Shown here: positions 5,168-13,165 of the stretch, one piece after another | Layout: each line of letters starts with the position of its first letter | Numbering within the stretch: position 1 is the first letter of the stretch | Source: JBOGFI01 sp050743365 | Lineage (GTDB): Bacteria > Actinomycetota > Acidimicrobiia > IMCC26256 > JACDBD01 | Assembly (NCBI GenBank): GCA_050743365.1 | Contig: JBOGFI010000001.1 | Coordinates: 1 to 29,496, forward strand | Reading direction: 5' to 3' | Length of the DNA: 29,496 nt | Notes under the pieces: generated by a model | Seen by the model: the letters and a program-made list of their open reading frames with translations, nothing else | Databases searched by the model: none | Told to the model about the DNA's origin: nothing | Program-made: the position numbers and the translations under genes

Positions 5168-6880
5168 CTACCACCTCAGTGCAGGTATCCGGAAGAGCGG
5201 GGGATGCTCAACCTTGAGCTTGACCGTGTACACGCCGGCGGCGGTGTAGGTGTGGGATGGGGTGAGCGCGGTCGAGTCGTCGAAGGCGCCGTCGCCGTCG
5301 AGGTCCCAGGCGTAGCTCAGGGTCTCGGCGGCGTCGGGGTCGGACGACCCGCTGGCGTCGAAGTCGATTGTGGTGGGCACGGGCCCGTCGGTGGCGCTGG
5401 CTTCGAGCACGGCGGTGGGAGGACGGTTGGGGCTGTAGGTGATCCGCCGGACGGTGCCGCCGAAGACGTCGACGTAGAAGAGGTCTCCGCCGGGGCCGAT
5501 CTTGAGGTCCACCGGGCTGGCGGCGTTGGTGCGGAACGCCACCCGGGTGGCGGGGTCGGGCAGCCCACCCGGGCCGGGGAACATGACCCAGATGCAGTTG
5601 CGGGCGTAGTCGGTGAAGAAGAGGGCGCCCTGGTAGCCCGCCGGGTAGCCGCCGCCGGTGTAGAAGGCGAGGCCCGTGATGGCGCCTCCGGTGGTGGGGC
5701 AGGGCTCGCCCGGCACGACGTTGCCGTGGGTCCCGTAGGAGAAGTACGGGCCAGCCGCCGCGCCGGGGGCGGCGTAGAGGCTTTCGCAGAGATTGAGCTC
5801 AGCGGCGTCGTAGCTGGGCTCGCGACCGGGCCCCTCGTGACAGGGCCAGCCGAAGTTCTCGACCGTCGCGTCGGTGGGGCTGGGGATCCGGTCGATCTCC
5901 TCGAAGAGGCCCCAGCCCACGTCACCTACCCACAACTCGCCCGTGCCGGGCCGCACCGTGAAGCGGAACGGGTTGCGCAGGCCGTAGGCGACGATGCGGC
6001 GCGCGTTGGGGTCGGGGTTCGCCGCCAGCGGGTTGTCGGGCAGGGCGGCGCCGGTGTCGGGGTTCACCCGGATGATCGACCCGTTGAGGCCCACGGGGTC
6101 ACCGGCGGTGCGCAGGTCCTGGGCCCGCAGCGCGCCCCCTTCGGCGGTCGGCGGCGTCTGGGTCCCCCCCACACCCCCGGGTGGGTCACCGCAGGGGTTG
6201 AGTGGGTTGCCGGCCTGGCCCCAGTCGGCGAAGTTGAAGCTGGCCCCGTCGCCCCCGCCCGCGTACAGGGCGCCGTCCGATCCGAAGGCGACCGTTCCCA
6301 CCGAGTGGCCGGGGAACTGCTGGCACCACCCCTCGACGAGGACCTGCTCGCTCCCGACCATCTGGTTGCCCGACGCCTGGAGGCGCGACAGCCGGCCGCT
6401 GACGACGCACCCGTCGGTCGTGGGGCCGGGCGGGGTGGGGCAGCCGTCGAACGTCTCTCCCGGGCTGCCCCATCGGGGAGCGGTCCCGCCGATGGCGGCG
6501 TCGTGGGTGTAGAGCACGTAGACGTAGGGCTCGCTCGGGAACGACGGGTCGAGCGCCAGCCCCTCCAGGCCCCGGTCCCAATAGTTGTGAACCTTGGTGC
6601 GCAGGTCGGCGAAGACCGTCGGCGTGGTGTCCGAGAGGTTGTCGAAGACCTTGACGATGCCGCTCTTCTCGCCCACGAACACCCGTCCGTCGGGCGAGAA
6701 CTGGACCACAGTGGGATTGGTCAGGCCCTGGAAGACGACGGTGTCCTGGAACCGGGCCAGCTCGGCAGGCGAGCCCGGTCCGGGCGGGCCACCGGGCACG
6801 CAGCCCGCCAGCCCCAGCACAGCCACGGCGAGCGCGACGACGACCCCGACGGCGCGACCATGACCCTCGCGGCCAGACAC
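5168..6880 (-). CDS. Lipoprotein glucose/sorbosone dehydrogenase, PKD domain truncated by the IS
   Basis: A 570-residue extracytoplasmic protein. The signal peptide ends in the lipobox LGLAGC (C27 with the GTG start at 6880), so it is probably anchored to the membrane surface. A six-bladed propeller of the GSDH/sorbosone dehydrogenase family (PQQ-dependent sugar oxidation in characterised members) covers about 35-475, with FSPDGRVFVGEKSGIVKVFD, RGLEGLALDP, FPGHSVGTVAFGSDGALYAG, VAYGLRNPFRF, GELWVGDVGWG and FGWPCHEG. A PKD domain begins at NRPPTAVLEA (485) and runs to YTVKLKV (557). There the sequence crosses into the IS inverted repeat, and the last 13 residues are IS-encoded. The final PKD strand and any later domains are lost. 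The frame is open to 6997 with ATGs at 6934 and 6922; the GTG gives the most normal signal peptide. It may still be catalytic. Confidence 0.85.
   Translation of the reverse strand: MSGREGHGRAVGVVVALAVAVLGLAGCVPGGPPGPGSPAELARFQDTVVFQGLTNPTVVQFSPDGRVFVGEKSGIVKVFDNLSDTTPTVFADLRTKVHNYWDRGLEGLALDPSFPSEPYVYVLYTHDAAIGGTAPRWGSPGETFDGCPTPPGPTTDGCVVSGRLSRLQASGNQMVGSEQVLVEGWCQQFPGHSVGTVAFGSDGALYAGGGDGASFNFADWGQAGNPLNPCGDPPGGVGGTQTPPTAEGGALRAQDLRTAGDPVGLNGSIIRVNPDTGAALPDNPLAANPDPNARRIVAYGLRNPFRFTVRPGTGELWVGDVGWGLFEEIDRIPSPTDATVENFGWPCHEGPGREPSYDAAELNLCESLYAAPGAAAGPYFSYGTHGNVVPGEPCPTTGGAITGLAFYTGGGYPAGYQGALFFTDYARNCIWVMFPGPGGLPDPATRVAFRTNAASPVDLKIGPGGDLFYVDVFGGTVRRITYSPNRPPTAVLEASATDGPVPTTIDFDASGSSDPDAAETLSYAWDLDGDGAFDDSTALTPSHTYTAAGVYTVKLKVEHPPLFRIPALRW
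5188..5210 (-). repeat. Right terminal inverted repeat of the IS3 element
   Basis: On the minus strand it begins TGAGCATCCCCCG and ends TTCCGGA, upstream of orfA. It supplies the last codons of the truncated dehydrogenase gene. Confidence 0.85.
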
Positions 6881-7023
6881 ACGCCCTGATGCCAAGTCCC
6901 CACGCTCCCGCGCGCACCCCATAGCGCGATCCATGTCGACTCGCCCATTCGCCCGAAATGCCCAGACGAGCCTCTTCTCGACTCGCCGTCCTGTCAATAG
7001 TCCGGTCGAGCTACTGGTAGGAC

Positions 7024-8847
7024 TTAGCCGGCCGCGGCGCTGCCGTTTCGCGGGGTGCGGCGCTCGTACAGCTCGTAGAGGATGACGCGATCCCGTCCGG
7101 CGGCCTCGGCGAAGTCCTCCCCGGGGCCGGTGTCGCGCCCGGCGTAGACCCCGACCCGACGGAACTGCTCCTCGAGCACGCGCACCGGTTCGGAGGAGCC
7201 GACCTTGCGCGAGTCATTGGGCTCGTTCCAGTCGTCCCAGATCGCGCTCAGGATCACCACGTCGGCCGAGGCCAGGTCGTCGGCCAGCCCGGAGCCCTCC
7301 CGGTTGGCCACGCCGGGGTCCATCTCGATGTAGTAGGTGGCGGGATCGAGGTCGGGGAGCAGGTAATAGAGGAAGGCGTCGCTGTAGGGCGTCCGGCGCA
7401 GGTCCTTCGGGCCGACGAAGAGGCGACCGCCGGGCGGGGCGATCTTCTCGACGTCGGGCAGCATCCTCCTCACTGCCTCGGCCGCGTCGCGGCGGCCGTA
7501 GTAGAAGGTCCGCCCCTCGTGGGTGATCGGGAAGGCCAGCCGGTGGCGCCCGAAGCTCTGAACGGAGAAGTCGGCGTAGCGGCGGAACGTGAACGTGGGG
7601 ACCACGGCCAGCAGCATCAGGAGCACGGCGCCACCCGCGACCGTCGCGCGCACCCGCGGGCGAACTCGGGGGGCCCACCGTCCCAGCACCTCGGCCAGCG
7701 CGACCGGCAGGAACCCGAGGGCCACCGCGCTGGCCCAGGCGAAGTGGGCGGAGTCGGTGCGCTGGACGGCCTGCGGCAGCATGCCCAGGCTGAACAGGGC
7801 CACGGTCAGCAGCACCCGGGACCGGAGCGCGCCGCGGTCCGCCCGGAACCGCCACAGCGCGACCGTGATCAAGGCCGCGTTCGCCAGGAAGACGAGCCAG
7901 AACCACATCCACAGCTGCTGGGCCGAGGTCGGCGTGGGCAGGGGCCAGTCGAGCAGGTAGGTCTCGCCCGAGAGCTGGAGGAAGCCGGTCAGCTGGCCCG
8001 GGTCGGGCGGGATCGGCAACCGCCGCCCGCCCCGGAGGTGGAAGACGGGGTCGAGCACCATGCCGCGGATGCTGGGCCGCAGCCCTGCCGTCGCCAGATG
8101 GACGACATAGGGAGCGAGGCCGGCGGCCAAGCCGACCAGGAAGCGGCGCCGGCGGGCCGCTTCCACTCCCCACAGCGCAACGAGGAGCCCGGCGGCCGCG
8201 GCCACCACCAGATCGGGCCGATAGAGCAGCGCGATGCCGGCGAGGACGCCCGAGAGCAGGGCCCACCGCCGGGCCGGGCGCGGCGGGGACCGACGCGCCT
8301 GGAGCGCGGCCCACAGCGCCCAAACGCCGAGGGCCAGCCCCCCGTCCCACGCCAGGGCGGTCAGGGCGATCGCAGGAACGATGACGACCAGGGAGACGAC
8401 GGCTCCGCACGTTGCGAGACCCCGCCCCCACGGGCGGGCCAGGGCGAAGACGCCGACGACGATCCCGATCAGCTGGAGCAGGCCCACCAGCCGCTCGGCC
8501 ATCAGGGAGGTCCCGAAGACCTTGAAGACGCCGGCCAGGAACCACAGGCTCCCCGGGCCGTAGAGATGGAGGAAGTCGACGTTCGGGACGTCGCCGTGGA
8601 GCACCCGCTCGGGGAACACGAGCATGAACCCCTCCTCCATGGGCGGTCCCTGCAAGCGCAGAAGGCCCCGGAGGGGGAGCGCGAACACGACCGCGACGAC
8701 CAGGAGCGCGAGCAGCGTGCCGTGGCGGCGCCACCATGGTCCCCCGCGCGTGGCCCCGGGCTGCTCCCGTGACGTGACCGGCCCGGCCGGCTGCCCCGGC
8801 GCGTCGGGTCCCGGTCGCCGGGTTGTGATGCCGGTTTCGCTATCCAT
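7024..8847 (-). CDS. GT-C-like polytopic membrane glycosyltransferase
   Basis: A 607-residue membrane protein. A basic N-terminus precedes a first helix at about 43-60. The large first external loop carries an acidic pair in MEEGFMLVFPERVLHGDVPN (E71, E72) and DFLHLYGPGSLWFLAGVFKVFG, the position where GT-C enzymes hold their catalytic acid. About ten more hydrophobic helices follow up to about residue 420. The C-terminal 190 residues are soluble (GRTFYYGRRDAAEAVRR, LFVGPKDLRRTPYSDAFLYY) and probably outside the membrane. GT-C enzymes use polyprenyl-phosphate sugars; acceptor and sugar are unknown. Its ATG overlaps the stop of the upstream gene by 8 nt, so the two are co-translated. Confidence 0.7.
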   Translation of the reverse strand: MDSETGITTRRPGPDAPGQPAGPVTSREQPGATRGGPWWRRHGTLLALLVVAVVFALPLRGLLRLQGPPMEEGFMLVFPERVLHGDVPNVDFLHLYGPGSLWFLAGVFKVFGTSLMAERLVGLLQLIGIVVGVFALARPWGRGLATCGAVVSLVVIVPAIALTALAWDGGLALGVWALWAALQARRSPPRPARRWALLSGVLAGIALLYRPDLVVAAAAGLLVALWGVEAARRRRFLVGLAAGLAPYVVHLATAGLRPSIRGMVLDPVFHLRGGRRLPIPPDPGQLTGFLQLSGETYLLDWPLPTPTSAQQLWMWFWLVFLANAALITVALWRFRADRGALRSRVLLTVALFSLGMLPQAVQRTDSAHFAWASAVALGFLPVALAEVLGRWAPRVRPRVRATVAGGAVLLMLLAVVPTFTFRRYADFSVQSFGRHRLAFPITHEGRTFYYGRRDAAEAVRRMLPDVEKIAPPGGRLFVGPKDLRRTPYSDAFLYYLLPDLDPATYYIEMDPGVANREGSGLADDLASADVVILSAIWDDWNEPNDSRKVGSSEPVRVLEEQFRRVGVYAGRDTGPGEDFAEAAGRDRVILYELYERRTPRNGSAAAG

Positions 8848-10909
8848 CGGCGGCGACGACCGCCGGCGTCCGCAGGTGGCGACGGCCGAAGACGAAGGCC
8901 AGGCCGTAGAGCACGGCCACGACCACTAGCAGGGCTCGGTACCCCACCAGCAGGGCGCCGTACTCCAGCAGGCCGCCCACCATGGCGCCGAGCAGATTGG
9001 CCCCGAAGGCCGGGGCCGACGCGCTCACGTCCTTGAAGCGCTGGGCGAAGACGAGGTTGGCCAGGAAGATCGGCGTGAAGGCGACCACGACGGCGGCCAC
9101 GAAACGTAGCCCCACCGGCAGCGACAGCAGCCGTTCGAGAGGGACGGCCCACGCCGCGAGCAGGGCGACGAGCAGGGCCGCATACAGGCGCGGCGGGTTC
9201 CTGAAGGTGACCCGGCGCGAGACCTCCACCGCCGCCAAGACGCTCAGGAGGATTCCGGTGAAGGTCAGGGCGTTGACGAACCAGGTGGTACCGAACAGCA
9301 GGGCGAACTGCACCACGCTCTTGGTCTCGAGGAGCAGGAACGCCGCCCCCATGAAGAACAGGTCGGCGTACGTGACCATTCGCCGCAGGCGACCCGAGGC
9401 GACGCGCACCCCCACCAGCGATGCCGCCAGGATCAAGGCGATGGTGACGACGTAGAACAGCGGGATGCTGCGCTCCTGGAGGTACGGGAACGGGTGGTCG
9501 TCCGTGGCCGCCGCGGGGACCGGGTCGGTGGCCGACTCCCAGACCGTGTCGCACCGCAGCGCGTCGGGGTCGTCGCTGTTCACGAGGACCGAGAACCGGC
9601 CCTCACCCCCGAACGAGTCGACGCACGGCGGCCGCCCGTAGGCCTCGTCGAGCGTGTTGGCCAGCCGGTCCACCAGCCACTGCTCGAGGTAGTAGTTGTA
9701 CATGGCGAAGGCGCCCTGGGGCTTCAGGTGCTCCCGGGCCGACTCGATGGCCTCTTGCGTGAAGAGGTAGCTCTCCAGCCGCAGCGACGACTGCCCCGAC
9801 ACCAGCGTGAGCGAATCGGGGAGCGCGAACAGGATCAGGTCGTAGCGCCGGTCGGTGCGTTCCAGGAAGGCGCGGCCGTCGTCGATGTGCACGTCGACGC
9901 GGTCGTCGTCGTAGGGGCGGTCCGGGTGCAGGTCCGTGCCGATCTCGTAGAGACGGGGGTCGATCTCGACCGCGTCGACGTGGCGGGCGCCGTGCTCGAG
10001 GGCGAGCGAGACATCGTTGCCGCCGCCGGCGCCGATCACGAGGACGTCATCGAGGCGCCCGGGGCGGATCCGCTCGTAGGCACGCGTGTAGAGCACGGGG
10101 GGGTTCTCGCTGGTCTCGAACAGCGCCTGGTGCGGAACGCCGTTGACCCTCACGAAGGGAGCCGTCTCTTCGCGGACGGTGACCTTGTAGTAGGGCGACC
10201 AGCTGGTGCCGGAGGCGAAGCTCTCCAGGCCGAGGATGACGACGAGACCGAGGATCGCCGCTGCTTGTAGCAGCACCTGGCTCGACAGCGATCGGGGCCG
10301 GTAGAGCAAGAGGAAGACGACGCCGACGACCACTCCCCACGCGAGTGGGGGAGCGCGCAGGAACGACAGGGCCGAGAAGCCGACGATGCCGGCGATGCTC
10401 CCGACGATGTCGAGCCGGTACGCCTCGAGTGGCTCGAAGGTCACGAACGTGCGGGCCACGCCCTCGGCGATGAAGGCCATGGCGGCGGCCACCGTGACGA
10501 AGATGACCGCCAGGACGAGCTCGCGGGGGGGGCCGCTGCTCCGCAGCGTGCCGAAGAAGAGGAGGTCGCTGCCCGACCGCTGGATCTCGACCGGGAAGAA
10601 GCGCACGAAGGCGACCAGCAGCGTCAGCGCCACCGGCGCGTACGGGAACAGGTTGTGGGGCTTGTCGGCCCGCAGGAAGCCGATCCCGATCCCGAGGAAG
10701 CTGCCCAGCAGGACGAAGTTCGAGAAGTACGAGAGGTGGACGACGTTGGAGCCGGTCCAGCGGATCAGGGCCAGCTCCACGAACAGCATGAGGAAGCTCA
10801 GGAGAACGAGGCGGACGCGGCGACCGGGCGCGACCTCCTCCCGAGAATCCCCAGCCGTGGCGGTCGTGCTCGTCACCTGGTTCGTCCCGTCCCGACTCAA
10901 CCTGTCCAA
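8840..10909 (-). CDS. Membrane-embedded spermidine-synthase-like protein
   Basis: A 689-residue fusion. The N-terminal part has several helices (about 32-230, beginning RLVLLSFLMLFVELALIRW). A soluble spermine/spermidine-synthase-like Rossmann domain lies at about 235-460, with VLVIGAGGGNDVSLALEHGA (289-308), DAVEIDPRL (acidic E315/D317) and the active-site-side strand YDLILFALPDS. A second block of helices fills about 480-680. This architecture is a known but functionally unclear family, and true polyamine synthesis is doubtful because it is membrane-bound. The start is a TTG at 10909 backed by GAGGAG 4-5 nt upstream; a GTG at 10876 is the alternative. It is the first gene of a minus-strand pair with the GT-C-like gene, suggesting a shared envelope role. 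Confidence 0.8.
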   Translation of the reverse strand: MDRLSRDGTNQVTSTTATAGDSREEVAPGRRVRLVLLSFLMLFVELALIRWTGSNVVHLSYFSNFVLLGSFLGIGIGFLRADKPHNLFPYAPVALTLLVAFVRFFPVEIQRSGSDLLFFGTLRSSGPPRELVLAVIFVTVAAAMAFIAEGVARTFVTFEPLEAYRLDIVGSIAGIVGFSALSFLRAPPLAWGVVVGVVFLLLYRPRSLSSQVLLQAAAILGLVVILGLESFASGTSWSPYYKVTVREETAPFVRVNGVPHQALFETSENPPVLYTRAYERIRPGRLDDVLVIGAGGGNDVSLALEHGARHVDAVEIDPRLYEIGTDLHPDRPYDDDRVDVHIDDGRAFLERTDRRYDLILFALPDSLTLVSGQSSLRLESYLFTQEAIESAREHLKPQGAFAMYNYYLEQWLVDRLANTLDEAYGRPPCVDSFGGEGRFSVLVNSDDPDALRCDTVWESATDPVPAAATDDHPFPYLQERSIPLFYVVTIALILAASLVGVRVASGRLRRMVTYADLFFMGAAFLLLETKSVVQFALLFGTTWFVNALTFTGILLSVLAAVEVSRRVTFRNPPRLYAALLVALLAAWAVPLERLLSLPVGLRFVAAVVVAFTPIFLANLVFAQRFKDVSASAPAFGANLLGAMVGGLLEYGALLVGYRALLVVVAVLYGLAFVFGRRHLRTPAVVAADG

Positions 10910-10996
10910 GGAGCTCCTCGTCCAGGCGGCGACACCACCAGCGAACCGCGGTCTGACAACATCGCATGGCGGGAGCAGGCGAGAGGATAGCGGAAC

Positions 10997-11020
10997 GTCG
11001 CGCCCGCAAACCCGCGCGAC
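10997..11020. repeat. Inverted repeat in the divergent promoter region
   Basis: GTCGCGC and GCGCGAC, 10 nt apart, lie between the starts of the minus-strand spermidine-synthase-like gene and the plus-strand type 1 gene. It could be an operator or a hairpin; in such GC-rich DNA a chance occurrence is possible. Confidence 0.25.
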
Positions 11021-11060
11021 AAAGGCCGGGGCCCGCCCGGGACACGGCCTTCCGATGCAT

Positions 11061-11066
11061 TACTTT
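11061..11066 (+). promoter_or_regulatory. Putative -10 box of a leaderless gene (type 1 paralog at 11073)
   Basis: TACTTT lies 6 nt before GTG 11073. A GGGACA at 11039-11044 could be the -35 box with a 16-nt spacer. The segment resembles the one before the gene at 16676 (TATACT, 8 nt, GTGAG). Confidence 0.4.
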
Positions 11067-11072
11067 GCTGGC

Positions 11073-13145
11073 GTGAGCGGGCTTGATCGGGAGGTCGCGG
11101 TCGCGGCTCCGGATCGCCGCCCTCCCACCGTGGTCCCGTCGGACGCACCTCCCGACGCCAATCAGGGCCTCTCGCGGTGGACGTCCCGCGTGTTCCTGGC
11201 CTCCGTCGTGGTAGCGCTGGTGCCCATCGTCGTGGCGACCGCCCGTGCGATCCGTCGGGGCTGGATCCCGATCGGCGACAACGCCTTCTTCGCGATCCGG
11301 GCCCGCGACGTGCTTACCACCGATCCTCCCCTCCTCGGGACGTGGACGTCGGCCTCGCTGACCACCGGAACCTCGTTCAATAATCCGGGCCCGCTCCTCT
11401 TCGACGTGCTGGCGGTCCCGGCCCGGCTTCTCGACGACGGCGCCGGGCTCGCCCTCGGTGCTGCCCTGCTCAACGGCTCGGCCGTGATCGGGATCGCGGT
11501 CCTCGCGTACCGGCGCGGCGGCGCCGTTCTCGCGACCGCGGCCATGGCGGTCGCGGCGGCATTGTGCTGGGCGATGGGCAGCGAGCTGCTCTTCGACCCC
11601 TGGCAGCCCCACAGCCTCCTGCTTCCCTTCCTGTGCTTCCTGATGCTGGTGTGGTCGGTCGCCTGCGGTGACGTGTTCGCGCTGCCGTTCGCGGCCGCGG
11701 TGGGGAGCCTCGTTGTCCAGACGCATCTGAGCTACGTGATCCTGGTCGCCGTGCTCGGAGCCTGGGCCGTCCTCGGCCTGGGCCTGGAGCTCCGCCGCCG
11801 GCGCCGCGAGGATCCCGGAGCATGGCCCCGGCTCCGGCGACGAGCCGTGTGGGCGGGCGCGGTGGCCGGCGTGACGTTCGTCGCGTGCTGGGCCCAGCCC
11901 CTCGTGGAGCAGTTCACGAGCGACGGCGAGGGGAACCTCGCCCGGCTGGCGCGGAATGCCGGGGACAGCGCGGTGCAGACCACCGGCTACCGCCTCGGCA
12001 CGCAGCTCGTCGCCACCGTGGTGACCCTGCCTCCCTGGTGGTTCCGGTCGTCGTTCGGGGACGCCTACCTCCCGTCGGACAGCGCGCCCTCGGTGGGTTT
12101 CGTTGCTTCCGCTGACGCCGACGTTCCCTCGCTCGGCCTCGCCGTCGCCAGCATGGCGCTGCTGGCCGCGGTGCTCGCCTGGTGCGCGTGGGACGCCCGC
12201 CGCCGCCGGGACCGCGTGGCCGGTCGCGCGATCGCGACTGCCGGCGTCGCCCTGCTCGCGGGGCTGGCGACGGCGGGACGGATGCCCGTCGGCGTCCTCG
12301 GCGTCGCGCCGCACCAGTTCCGGTGGCTGTGGCCGCTCGGCGCCTTCGCGGTGTTCGCGGTCGGCGCGACCCTGGCCCGTCGGCTCGGACCGGGACCCGT
12401 CGGCTCGGCGCGGCTCGTGGGCGCCTTCGCCCTCGCCACCGCGGTGGTCGCGGCGCTCAACCTGCCGACCAACAACCAACGCGTGGGGCCGAGCTCGACC
12501 GACTGGTCGATTCGCCCGGCACGGGAGCTGGGCGACCAGCTGGCCGGCCTGGAGGCCGAAGGTACGCTGCTCTTCGATGTCCGGGACATCAGGGTGTTCG
12601 ATCCGTACACGGCGGCGGTGATGGCCGAGTTGCAGCGCCGGGGCATCGCGTTCGTCGTCGACGACCCGATCATGGTGCGTCAGCTCGGTCCTGCTCGTCG
12701 GTTCACCGGCAGCAACGCCGACGCCGTGCTCGTCCTCAAGACCGGCGAAGCCGCCCGGGCGCGCGCTCCGGGGACTCGACGGATTGCCCTGCGCGAGGGC
12801 CTCGCTCCATCGGAGCAGCGCGAGCTGTCCGAGCTCACGGAGCAGATCGTGGAGTACCTACCACGGCAGGGCCCGCCGCGTCTCGACGAGCGCGGCCGGA
12901 CCGCGCTCGCGGACGGCGCCTTCCCGACCATGCGCCGCTACCTCTCGGGGGAGGTCGACGCGGCGGCGCTCCTGGAGTCGCGGGACCTGGCCGCGATGGT
13001 CCGCGCCGGTCTCGTGGTGCTCGACGACCCGCAAGCGCGACGCTTCGAGCGTTACGCCGACCTCCAGAATCGATCGGACAACGAGACGGTGGCGCTGTTC
13101 CTGCGACGCCTCGAAGGGGAGCCGTCCCCCTCGGCGGGCACGTAG
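11073..13145 (+). CDS. Putative GT-C-like membrane protein, type 1 paralog (copy 1)
   Basis: A 690-residue protein with about ten membrane helices (about 38-460) and a soluble C-terminal domain of about 225 residues. After the first helix comes GDNAFFAIRARDVL (D69, D79) and then FNNPGPLLFDVLAVPARL. An acidic residue in this first external loop and the NPGPL motif resemble GT-C glycosyltransferases. Further shared motifs are LCFLMLVWSVACGD, QTHLSY, and ACWAQPLVEQFTSDGEGN. The C-terminal domain has TAAVMAELQRRGIAFVVDDP, RRFTGSNA and RRFERYADL. I do not recognise a named family; glycosyl transfer is inference. The GTG at 11073 is preferred over ATG 11055 because of the promoter-like box just before it; the long open frame further upstream is antisense to the neighbouring gene. 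It is followed after 20 nt by a type 2 paralog. Confidence 0.75.
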   Translation: MSGLDREVAVAAPDRRPPTVVPSDAPPDANQGLSRWTSRVFLASVVVALVPIVVATARAIRRGWIPIGDNAFFAIRARDVLTTDPPLLGTWTSASLTTGTSFNNPGPLLFDVLAVPARLLDDGAGLALGAALLNGSAVIGIAVLAYRRGGAVLATAAMAVAAALCWAMGSELLFDPWQPHSLLLPFLCFLMLVWSVACGDVFALPFAAAVGSLVVQTHLSYVILVAVLGAWAVLGLGLELRRRRREDPGAWPRLRRRAVWAGAVAGVTFVACWAQPLVEQFTSDGEGNLARLARNAGDSAVQTTGYRLGTQLVATVVTLPPWWFRSSFGDAYLPSDSAPSVGFVASADADVPSLGLAVASMALLAAVLAWCAWDARRRRDRVAGRAIATAGVALLAGLATAGRMPVGVLGVAPHQFRWLWPLGAFAVFAVGATLARRLGPGPVGSARLVGAFALATAVVAALNLPTNNQRVGPSSTDWSIRPARELGDQLAGLEAEGTLLFDVRDIRVFDPYTAAVMAELQRRGIAFVVDDPIMVRQLGPARRFTGSNADAVLVLKTGEAARARAPGTRRIALREGLAPSEQRELSELTEQIVEYLPRQGPPRLDERGRTALADGAFPTMRRYLSGEVDAAALLESRDLAAMVRAGLVVLDDPQARRFERYADLQNRSDNETVALFLRRLEGEPSPSAGT

Positions 13146-13165
13146 CTCGACTCGTCTTCACCCGC

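Larger units (their letters stand above)
3950..5210 (-). mobile_element. Complete IS3-family insertion sequence, no target duplication
   Basis: About 1261 bp, carrying orfA and orfB on the minus strand. The ends are imperfect inverted repeats: the left end reads TGAGCTTCCCCCGTTGTTCC from 3950 and the right end, on the minus strand from 5210, reads TGAGCATCCCCCGCTCTTCC; both continue with GGA, giving 20 matches in 23. The TG...CA termini fit the IS3 family. The bases outside (GGC on the left, ACC on the right) do not form a direct repeat, and the flanking genes are unrelated truncated genes. The element therefore probably took part in a deletion or recombination after its original insertion. 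A 6-bp hairpin (3958-3963 with 3972-3977) lies inside the left end, after orfB. Confidence 0.9.

Noticed and set aside
3945..5215. Target-site duplication around the IS
   Set aside because: The 3-5 bases on the two sides do not match in any alignment of the ends.
5084..6889. 601-codon open frame on the plus strand
   Set aside because: It lies antisense to the dehydrogenase gene, which has clear family motifs; its translation is Gly/Val/Arg-rich with no domain.
10386..11054. Upstream in-frame extension of the type 1 gene at 11073
   Set aside because: It is antisense to the spermidine-synthase-like gene and unlike any paralog N-terminus.
10047..12479. 810-codon open frame on the minus strand
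   Set aside because: It is a shadow crossing two real genes and their divergent promoter region; composition (His, Arg, Gly, Gln) is that of a GC-rich antisense frame.
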